Source of the DNA: JBBTVI01 sp038063315
Lineage (GTDB): Bacteria > Patescibacteriota > Minisyncoccia > Sungbacterales > HO2-52-23
Reading direction: 5' to 3'
Assembly: GCA_038063315.1 (NCBI GenBank)
Contig: JBBTVI010000047.1
Coordinates: 1 to 19,431, forward strand
DNA length: 19,431 bases
The position numbers and the translations under genes are program-made. Below the pieces are notes generated by a model. That model searched no databases and had not been told where the DNA came from. It saw only the letters and a program-made list of their open reading frames with translations. Of the stretch, positions 14,558 through 19,431 are shown piece by piece (the stretch's first letter is position 1; each line of letters begins with the position of its first letter).

Positions 14558-14863
14558 TTAATCCTGACTCTTCTTTCCCTCGATCCACTTCGCAATCGCC
14601 ACGCTCACCGCGACAACCACAATCGTGATAATTGCCGCGTAGCCCGATTTTGCGACAACAGTATCGCGCCCAAGCGGAAAAAAATGTTGGATCGCGGCCG
14701 CGATCGCATCGTTCCACGCAAGACCCGCCACCAATCCGAGAGCGGTCAGGATGTACCCGACGGTCCGCGCCCGAATCTCCGCGCGAATCGTGGTTTTATC
14801 TTTTTTTGTCTCCAAAGAGTCCTGAGATTGATTCATGTTATGAACTTTGGCAAATTTTCCCAT
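14558..14863 (-). CDS. Small membrane protein, DUF5654-like
   Basis: 101-aa protein with a charged N-terminus and two predicted membrane helices (about 36-53, TVGYILTALGLVAGLAWN, and 74-92, YAAIITIVVVAVSVAIA). The LVAGLAWNDAI motif at the end of helix 1 is characteristic of the DUF5654 family of CPR bacteria and archaea as I recall it. Role unknown. An internal ATG at 14836 would give a 92-aa form (MNQSQDS...); neither start has an SD. The 120 bp upstream, to the tRNA-Lys gene, hold no other gene; the gene may be transcribed with the tRNAs. Confidence 0.8.
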   Translation of the reverse strand: MGKFAKVHNMNQSQDSLETKKDKTTIRAEIRARTVGYILTALGLVAGLAWNDAIAAAIQHFFPLGRDTVVAKSGYAAIITIVVVAVSVAIAKWIEGKKSQD

Positions 14864-14983
14864 GTCTTTTCAGATGCGTTGATGAAGGCGTATGAGCAGT
14901 TCTTCCCTCCACTGTATCCAAAAATCGGATAAAAAGAAATGACGCATATCCGCCCGCCAGGATTTTCACCCCCCACCTTTCGA

Positions 14984-15056
14984 TCCGCCCGGCAGGCTAC
15001 GATCCTGCAACCTTGGGCTTAAGAGGCCCCTGCTCTACCAATTGAGCTACGGGCGG
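14984..15056 (-). tRNA. tRNA-Lys (CTT anticodon) with unusual T-loop
   Basis: 73 nt. Acceptor CCGCCCG/CGGGCGG, D stem GCTC/GAGC with loop AATTGGTA, anticodon loop CTCTTAA (anticodon CTT), T stem GCAGG/CCTGC. CCA is not encoded. The T-loop reads ATCGTAG instead of TTCRANT: A54 and T58 are swapped relative to the normal T54 and A58. There is a G27-A43 mismatch at the anticodon stem base. The rest folds well. Confidence 0.9.
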
Positions 15057-15098
15057 GAAAAACAAAACCGAATCCAATAACAGGTCTCCCGCACAAAA

Positions 15099-15172
15099 CG
15101 TGCCCGGCAGGACTTGAACCCGCAACCTGCGGTTCCGAAGACCGCCGCTCTATCCAGTTGAGCTACGGGCAC
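15099..15172 (-). tRNA. tRNA-Arg (TCG anticodon)
   Basis: 74 nt. Acceptor GTGCCCG/CGGGCAC, D stem GCTC/GAGC, anticodon stem GCGGT/ACCGC with loop CTTCGGA (anticodon TCG), T-loop TTCAAGT canonical, discriminator G. CCA is not encoded. Upstream of tRNA-Lys in the same orientation, 42 bp apart, so probably one transcript. Confidence 0.95.
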
Positions 15173-15198
15173 GTTTTAAGCAGGATAAACTCCGCCTG

Positions 15199-15321
15199 TC
15201 ATGATATCCGTCTCACCACGAGGGCAACATGACGACCGTCTGACGAAACTGTACCGCGACAGCAACAAAGACGCAAATAAAAAAGCCCCGCACGCTGCGC
15301 CAAAGCGCCATGCAGAGCCAT
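15199..15321 (-). CDS. Possible 40-aa leader peptide upstream of tRNAs
   Basis: A small ORF with an excellent SD (AAAAAGGAGA, 5 nt before ATG at 15321) and a consensus-like promoter about 40 bp upstream. The product is MALHGALAQRAGLF..., Arg/Cys-rich, 40 aa, resembling nothing I know. The terminator hairpin 15279-15318 lies within its first codons. Its TGA overlaps an ATG opening an 8-codon ORF (MTGGVYPA) that ends 6 nt before tRNA-Arg. It may act as a leader whose translation affects termination rather than as a functional protein. Translation is unproven. Confidence 0.4.
   Translation of the reverse strand: MALHGALAQRAGLFYLRLCCCRGTVSSDGRHVALVVRRIS
15279..15318 (-). terminator. Terminator/attenuator hairpin ahead of the tRNA genes
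   Basis: On the minus strand, arm GCTCTGCATGGCGC pairs with GCGCAGCGTGCGGGGC (14 pairs including three G-U, a 2-nt bulge), loop TTTG, then TTTTTT. It begins right after the start codon of the leader ORF and about 45 nt from the predicted transcription start. Confidence 0.68.
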
Positions 15322-15368
15322 TGTGTCTCCTTTTTGACGACTACGATTCGATACCAAAACACTGCTTA

Positions 15369-15397
15369 AACATATCACATCCAATTTTTCTTGTCAA
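15369..15397 (-). promoter_or_regulatory. Promoter toward leader ORF and tRNA genes
   Basis: -35 TTGACA (perfect consensus, 15392-15397), 17-bp spacer, -10 TATGTT (15369-15374). The -35 box overlaps that of the divergent cca promoter on the other strand. Confidence 0.7.
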
Positions 15398-15419
15398 ATC
15401 GCCACATTCCCGCTATGAT
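15391..15419 (+). promoter_or_regulatory. Promoter of cca, predicted leaderless
   Basis: -35 TTGTCA (15391-15396), 17-bp spacer, -10 TATGAT (15414-15419). The ATG at 15426 begins 7 nt after the -10 box, where transcription would start, and no SD is present, so the mRNA should be leaderless. Confidence 0.75.
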
Positions 15420-15425
15420 AGGCGC

Positions 15426-16994
15426 ATGCAATCAAATACTCTGACAATTCCCGATGAAATCGCCGCAGTGATTAATCGACTCGTAAAAGCCGGGCACAAG
15501 TCCTATATCGTCGGCGGATGCGTGCGCGACATTTTGCGCGGAGCCGAACCCAAGGACTGGGATGTTGCAACATCCGCAAAACCGGAGGAGATTGTGGCTC
15601 TTTTTCCGGAAAGTTTTTACGAAAACGCCTTTCTCACCGTTACCGTCCGCACCGGATCCTCGGTGCCGGAACTCGCCGAGGTGGAAATCACGACATTCCG
15701 CAGGGAAGGAAAATATACGGACAAACGCCATCCGGACACCGTGGCATTTGCCGAGACGTTGGAAGAGGATCTCGCGCGCCGCGATTTTACGATCAACGCA
15801 CTTGCCCTGAGCGAAGTCGAAGGAAGCGGAGTCGAAGCGATGGCCATGGCAATTCCCCCATCCTCTATACCCGCATCCCCAATCCCTAATCCACCAATCC
15901 CCGGTTATATCCTCATCGATCCTTTTGACGGACAAAACGACCTACGGCAAAAACTCATCCGCTGCGTCGGCGATCCGGCGGAGCGCTTTGCCGAAGATGC
16001 GCTGCGTATGATCCGGGCCGTCCGTTTTGCCGCGGAGCTGGATTTTATCATTGAGGAAAAAACGCGCACGGCGATTTGTGAAAATGCCGGCCTCCTTGAA
16101 TTCATTGCAAAAGAGCGCATCCGCGATGAACTGTACAAAATTCTCTCCTCCACCCGCGCGCGCCAGGGCGTTGAACTGCTCCACGATCTCGGCGCGCTCA
16201 AATATATTCTTCCGGAGCTTGAAGAAGGCATCGGTGTCGAGAACCGCCCGAAAATTTTTACGATCTGGGAACATAATCTCAAGGCGCTTGAATACGGCGC
16301 GACGCATAATTTTCCGCTGGATGTCCGAATCGCCGCATTACTTCATGATGTCGGCAAGCCCCGCACAAAAGGACCGATGAAAAACAACGAATGGACGTTT
16401 TACGGACACGACGTCGTCGGCGGGAAAATGACAAACCGGGCGCTCGCGCGCCTCCGCGCGTCGCGCGAACAAACCGAGAAAATCGCGCTCCTCATCCGCT
16501 GGCATCTTTTCAAATACGACATGGATCGCGACGATGTCGTCACCACCGACTCCTCCATCCGGCGCCTAATCCGCCGTGTCGGCGCCGGGAATATGCCGGA
16601 CCTCGTCAAGCTTCGCATCTGCGACCGCATGGGCATGGGAGTTCCCAAGGCCGTTCCCTACCGGCTGCGCCATTTCCAATTTCGCGTCGAGAAAATTCTC
16701 CGCGAAGAAGAAGCGCCCGGCCCAAAGATGCTTACTATCAATGGCGACGACATCATGGCGACGTTGGATATCGGACCCGGGCAACGCATCGGTCGCATCA
16801 TTGAAGTGCTCCTTCAGGAGACGATTGACGACCCGTCCGCCAATACGCGCGACGCGCTCTTGCGGCGCGTTCGAGAAATTGGTACTCTTTCGGATGAAGA
16901 ACTGGAACGCATGGCCCGCGCCGCCGAAGAGAAAGTCGAGATGATCGAAGACGAACGAATCGGACGAATCAAACAGAAATATTATGTGAAATAG
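15426..16994 (+). CDS. cca: CCA tRNA nucleotidyltransferase with HD domain
   Basis: Adds or repairs the 3'-CCA of tRNAs; needed because two of the three tRNA genes here lack encoded CCA. 522 aa from ATG 15426, chosen because a promoter -10 lies 7 nt upstream; the open frame extends back to 15201 but that part is non-homologous-looking. Nucleotidyltransferase head: YIVGGCVRD (27-35) and the catalytic KDWD (D44, D46), then RRDFTINALAL. DPFDGQNDL, RCVGDPAERFAEDALRMIRAVRFAAEL and the neck follow. An HD domain has AALLHDVGKPRTKG (H307, D308). Residues 129-159, between NALAL and the conserved ILIDPF, are a repeat-derived insert (SEVEGSGVEA then IPASPIPNPPIP). The catalytic residues are intact. Confidence 0.95.
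   Translation: MQSNTLTIPDEIAAVINRLVKAGHKSYIVGGCVRDILRGAEPKDWDVATSAKPEEIVALFPESFYENAFLTVTVRTGSSVPELAEVEITTFRREGKYTDKRHPDTVAFAETLEEDLARRDFTINALALSEVEGSGVEAMAMAIPPSSIPASPIPNPPIPGYILIDPFDGQNDLRQKLIRCVGDPAERFAEDALRMIRAVRFAAELDFIIEEKTRTAICENAGLLEFIAKERIRDELYKILSSTRARQGVELLHDLGALKYILPELEEGIGVENRPKIFTIWEHNLKALEYGATHNFPLDVRIAALLHDVGKPRTKGPMKNNEWTFYGHDVVGGKMTNRALARLRASREQTEKIALLIRWHLFKYDMDRDDVVTTDSSIRRLIRRVGAGNMPDLVKLRICDRMGMGVPKAVPYRLRHFQFRVEKILREEEAPGPKMLTINGDDIMATLDIGPGQRIGRIIEVLLQETIDDPSANTRDALLRRVREIGTLSDEELERMARAAEEKVEMIEDERIGRIKQKYYVK
15807..15902. repeat. Repeat-derived insertion within cca, including heptamers
   Basis: Starts with CTGAGCGAAGTCGAAGGA, a motif I know as dispersed in many genomes. 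It continues as six loosely conserved 7-mers (NNATNCC type, 15851-15892) with a one-base slip at the end. About 31 extra residues are encoded between two strongly conserved blocks of the enzyme. Confidence 0.75.
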
Positions 16995-16995
16995 T

Positions 16996-17060
16996 AAACC
17001 TCCCCTTTCCCCTCCTTTCAAAGGAGGGGTTGGGGTGGTGGGTCCTCCTTAAGGAGGGGA
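16996..17060. repeat. GGAGG/CCTCC family repeat, copy C
   Basis: Begins 2 bp after the cca stop; contains CCCCTCCTTTCAAAGGAGGGG and CCTCCTTAAGGAGG palindromes. It may serve as a weak transcript end, but there is no T-tract. Confidence 0.82.
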
Positions 17061-17073
17061 GAGATCGTTAATT

Positions 17074-17147
17074 CGGGACGTAGTATACCGGTAGTACACA
17101 CGCTTCGGGTGCGTGTAGACCGGGTTCGATTCCCGGCGTCCCGACCA
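17074..17147 (+). tRNA. tRNA-Pro (CGG anticodon), CCA encoded
   Basis: 71 nt (17074-17144) plus encoded CCA (17145-17147). Acceptor CGGGACG/CGTCCCG with the C1-G72 pair typical of bacterial tRNA-Pro, AT-rich D stem GTAT/GTAC, anticodon stem CACGC/GCGTG with loop TTCGGGT (anticodon CGG), T stem CCGGG with loop TTCGATT. The only one of the three tRNA genes here with CCA. Confidence 0.94.
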
Positions 17148-17237
17148 GTATATTTTCTCAAAGGGCAACGGCGTGCGTCGCCCAGCTTCTACGCTAAAGA
17201 TGCGCTCGTCCTGAAAACAAAAAGTTCCTTCTTGTTC

Positions 17238-17320
17238 TGTCATTCCCGCGCAGGCGGGAATCCAGATTTCTTTTTGTGTAATAAAACAGAACCTGGACCC
17301 CCGCCTCCGCGGGGGTGACA
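17238..17320. repeat. GTCATTCCCGC family repeat, copy 2 (inverted)
   Basis: Reverse-oriented relative of 11458-11541: terminal TGTCA/TGACA, hairpins CCCGCGCAGGCGGG and CCCCCGCCTCCGCGGGGG. It occupies much of the 231 bp between tRNA-Pro and the next gene; nothing else is seen there. Confidence 0.88.
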
Positions 17321-17378
17321 GCGAAAAAAAAGATTTATCCTGCTGGATACGCCATTTTATTTTGCGAGTCTATACAAT

Positions 17379-17954
17379 ATGAACCCCGATACTCTTTTAA
17401 AAATTATTGATACCATACTCCAACTGATTTTGGTTATCTTCGCCGGGTTAGCGTTGTCTGTTTGGAAAAAAGAAATTCGAGGCAGAGACAGATATAAACA
17501 AGCAAAAGATTTATTAATCTATATTCAACAATTGAGATTTTTGGTTTGTTCAAAAAATGGCTCACATCATCAGATATATCTCAACGATATTTTTGTTGAT
17601 CGAGAAAACTTCTATAGAGATCAACTGCTGATGATAAAAGATGAAATGGTTTATTTTGACCGAAGTATTTGGGACTTATTCAATGACATAAATCTTCGTT
17701 CTAATATTTTTTTGTCAGGAAAAGTAAGATTGCTTATGGAAAAGTTATGTCCTATAGTATGCAAACACGTCGCCTCTAAAAATCAATATACATATCTACA
17801 TTTAGACGTAGACGGTACAGATGGTGTACCGCAAATGATAAATCGCGACATCCCTGATGTCGCATACCAAATGCAGGGAACAGAAAAACTAACGATCAAA
17901 AAGTATTTTGATCTTTGGGAAGCTTTGATTGCTGAGTTACGTCAATCCGTGTAA
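17379..17954 (+). CDS. AT-rich membrane-anchored hypothetical protein, 191 aa
   Basis: Not recognised. It has one N-terminal membrane helix (about 10-29, IDTILQLILVIFAGLALSVW) followed by a basic stretch (KKEIRGRDRYKQ) and a helical cytosolic domain rich in aromatic and charged residues. Two cysteines (C57 and one in PIVCKH) are isolated, with no obvious motif. Its DNA is clearly more AT-rich than its neighbours, like the 7270-7800 gene, suggesting recent arrival. It lies downstream of tRNA-Pro and a repeat, and is convergent with the protease gene. No SD; the TATACAAT just before the ATG could include a -10 but no -35 was found. Confidence 0.72.
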   Translation: MNPDTLLKIIDTILQLILVIFAGLALSVWKKEIRGRDRYKQAKDLLIYIQQLRFLVCSKNGSHHQIYLNDIFVDRENFYRDQLLMIKDEMVYFDRSIWDLFNDINLRSNIFLSGKVRLLMEKLCPIVCKHVASKNQYTYLHLDVDGTDGVPQMINRDIPDVAYQMQGTEKLTIKKYFDLWEALIAELRQSV

Positions 17955-18095
17955 CCCCTTCAAATTCAATCGTGTTATTTTCCTAAATCGGCATTCACTA
18001 CTTCCACATGGCATGAGATCACTCTTGAATACTTGTATGCTTTACTCCAATCCGTCGTTCTGAAGTTCCGAGGAACCATGACCGCTCTCATCAAT

Positions 18096-19286
18096 TCACT
18101 CCCCATTCTTTGCAGCAGTATTCCAGCCGAGTGTAAAAAAGAGCGCGTAGTTTTCTCCGGCGCTCCCGCCGATGGTCGCCGCGCGGTGCGGCCCGATGAT
18201 ACACTCCCGATCCGCATTCAGCGCAAGTCCTCCGGAATCGCCGTAAAAAGATGCAACGCGGCTCACCGTATACGGATGCGGGCGCGTTTCATCATCGGTA
18301 AACGCCAGCTGCGGCGTCCGGTATGCGTGCGTCTGGTCCAAAGACAATTGCTCCCCCACGCCCTCAATATCAGCAAATGCGGCAAGCTCCCCCTCGGTCT
18401 TTTCAAGATGGCTGTTACCCGCAAAATTTGACGGGTATCCGAAATGAAACAGCCGATCTCCGATTGCGCCCGCTGTTCGGCAGATCGGATACGGCACCGC
18501 CGGATATTCGGCAAAGATCGCCAGGGCGTCCGGATAATTTTCCGGCGCCGGAAGATCGAGAAATGCAAAATCAACCCCATCGCCGTCGTGCCTTTTTCTG
18601 ATATCATCGCGGTTCCGGATCGCCGCCTTCAAATAATAGATCGGCCTCTGCCTTTCGGGAAAAATCACGCTGCATGTCGGCTCTGCGGAAAACATGACAA
18701 GATGTCCCGCGGTCACGATCACGCCGCGCTCCAGCGCGAATCCGGAACCGACATATTTGCCAAGGCCGCCGGAACGCAGACACTCGATTTTCACCACAGC
18801 GTGGAGGATCACCTCCTCGTCAATGGATGAAGAAACCGAAGGCTCCGTGGATGACGATAAAACGGCAATAACGGGCGCTTCGACTTTCTCTGATTTTCCT
18901 ATAAAATTCTTCAGGGATGAAGACGAAGTTAACAATAAAACATCGGGTGCAGCAAATGATTCTTTGACGGATTCAGGCCGCGGCGGACCCACGGATTCGG
19001 ACAACAGCGGGGCCCCGGGCGCGGAAACAATTCCCGAAGATGCAACCGGACCGCTTGCAGCCGCAGGAGGAGGAGAAGCCGTCTTCTCGCGCGCCTCCTT
19101 GAACCAGACCGCTGCCAGCGCACGACCCGAATCGCGCCCAATTGGTTGTTCGACCGCTAGCGGCGATGGCGCTCTCCGGGTTTCTGTCATATCGCTTTCT
19201 CGCGACCCACTGCTTCCAAAGAAAAGAAAGAGAACCCCCAGGATTGTCGCGCCCATCATACCAACTACGCGGATGAAAAGGGTCAT
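18096..19286 (-). CDS. Membrane-anchored trypsin-like serine protease
   Basis: Predicted extracytoplasmic protease of 396 aa held by an N-terminal signal anchor (about 4-24, FIRVVGMMGATILGVLFLFFG). A long Pro/Ser/Ala-rich low-complexity stalk follows (about 25-155). The chymotrypsin-fold domain runs from about 160: GSGFALERGVIVTAGHLV (His195), DGVDFAFLDL (Asp239) and FYGDSGGLAL (Ser351) supply an intact catalytic triad. It has no PDZ domain, unlike HtrA/DegP. Substrate unknown; surface protein processing is likely. ATG 19286 was chosen because the frame further upstream reads through the hairpin at 19299-19332. No SD; TACAAT (-10-like) lies 8 nt before the ATG, without a good -35. Confidence 0.88.
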   Translation of the reverse strand: MTLFIRVVGMMGATILGVLFLFFGSSGSRESDMTETRRAPSPLAVEQPIGRDSGRALAAVWFKEAREKTASPPPAAASGPVASSGIVSAPGAPLLSESVGPPRPESVKESFAAPDVLLLTSSSSLKNFIGKSEKVEAPVIAVLSSSTEPSVSSSIDEEVILHAVVKIECLRSGGLGKYVGSGFALERGVIVTAGHLVMFSAEPTCSVIFPERQRPIYYLKAAIRNRDDIRKRHDGDGVDFAFLDLPAPENYPDALAIFAEYPAVPYPICRTAGAIGDRLFHFGYPSNFAGNSHLEKTEGELAAFADIEGVGEQLSLDQTHAYRTPQLAFTDDETRPHPYTVSRVASFYGDSGGLALNADRECIIGPHRAATIGGSAGENYALFFTLGWNTAAKNGE

Positions 19287-19298
19287 TATGTTTATTGT

Positions 19299-19332
19299 AG
19301 AACAAAACCGGCGGTTGCGCCGGTTTTGTTCT
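19299..19332. terminator. Bidirectional terminator-like hairpin upstream of protease gene
   Basis: A perfect 14-bp stem (arms 19299-19312 and 19319-19332; core AACAAAACCGGC/GCCGGTTTTGTT) with loop GGTTGC. The T-rich base works on either strand. It would stop minus-strand transcription entering from the right. Confidence 0.65.
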
Positions 19333-19354
19333 ATCACCATTCATAAATCAGACA

Positions 19355-19431
19355 CGTCATTGCGAGCGACCCCGAGCTGCGAGGGGGCGCGCGGCAATCC
19401 AGGATTTCCCTGGATTGCTTCGTCGTCCCGC
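19355..19431. repeat. GTCATTGCGAG family repeat, copy 2 (cut by window end)
   Basis: Same order of blocks as 14451-14542 (CGTCATTGCGAGCGACCCC, CGCGGCAATCCAGG, CTGGATTGCTTCGTCGT); the right terminal repeat is outside the window. Confidence 0.88.

Noticed and set aside
15201..15425. N-terminal extension of the CCA enzyme by 75 codons
   Set aside because: It would place the promoter and leader region inside the protein and adds residues without resemblance to the family; the ATG at 15426 starts the conserved domain.
17074..17378. tRNA-Pro as an integration site for a mobile island carrying the AT-rich gene
   Set aside because: No integrase and no second copy of the tRNA 3' end is visible in the window; kept only as a low-level suggestion.
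19287..19340. Upstream start for the protease at 19340
   Set aside because: The added residues are encoded by a 14-bp perfect hairpin, and the signal anchor begins naturally at ATG 19286.

Overview
The window looks like a genome fragment from a Candidate Phyla Radiation (Patescibacteria), probably Parcubacteria-like, bacterium. The reasons are a lamin-tail/PKD secreted protein, a DUF5654-type two-helix membrane protein, an EndoQ-type PHP nuclease, genes that mostly lack Shine-Dalgarno (SD) sequences and sometimes appear leaderless, tRNA genes without encoded CCA beside a CCA-adding enzyme, and many dispersed palindromic repeats. The assignment is inferred from gene content and style only.

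Layout. (1) 1-1723, minus: the 5' part of a group II intron of subgroup IIC type with its reverse transcriptase; it runs off the left edge and is inserted just after the terminator of the next operon. (2) 1741-5060, minus: a compact four-gene operon (SAM methyltransferase, unknown 137-aa protein, radical SAM enzyme, degenerate aminotransferase-like PLP protein). Every gene has a strong SD, the last three genes are coupled or abutting, and the operon has its own sigma70-like promoter. It looks like a small-molecule or modification pathway acquired from elsewhere. (3) 5164-11431, minus: a cell-surface polysaccharide cluster with WecB (UDP-GlcNAc 2-epimerase), three GT4 glycosyltransferase genes (one a double-length fusion) and an AT-rich hypothetical. 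(4) 11582-14863, minus: secreted LTD/PKD protein, EndoQ-like repair nuclease with a C-terminal clamp-binding-like motif, and a DUF5654-type membrane protein. (5) 14984-17147: tRNA-Lys and tRNA-Arg on minus, divergent from the cca gene on plus, then tRNA-Pro. The divergent promoters share one -35 region, and the tRNA-side transcript has an attenuator-like leader. (6) 17379-19332: an AT-rich membrane-anchored hypothetical (plus) facing a membrane-anchored trypsin-like serine protease (minus), with a strong hairpin upstream of the protease.

Repeats shape the region. There are four dispersed repeat families: a purine/pyrimidine-rich GGAGG family, a GTCATTCCCGC family, a GTCATTGCGAG family, and a TTACGAAGC palindrome. 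There is also a separate class of heptanucleotide tandem arrays. Several copies lie inside reading frames and are translated. One forms the linker joining two glycosyltransferases, others add loops to a glycosyltransferase and to the CCA enzyme, and one supplies a C-terminus and stop codon.

No CRISPR array, rRNA gene or complete transposase gene was seen.
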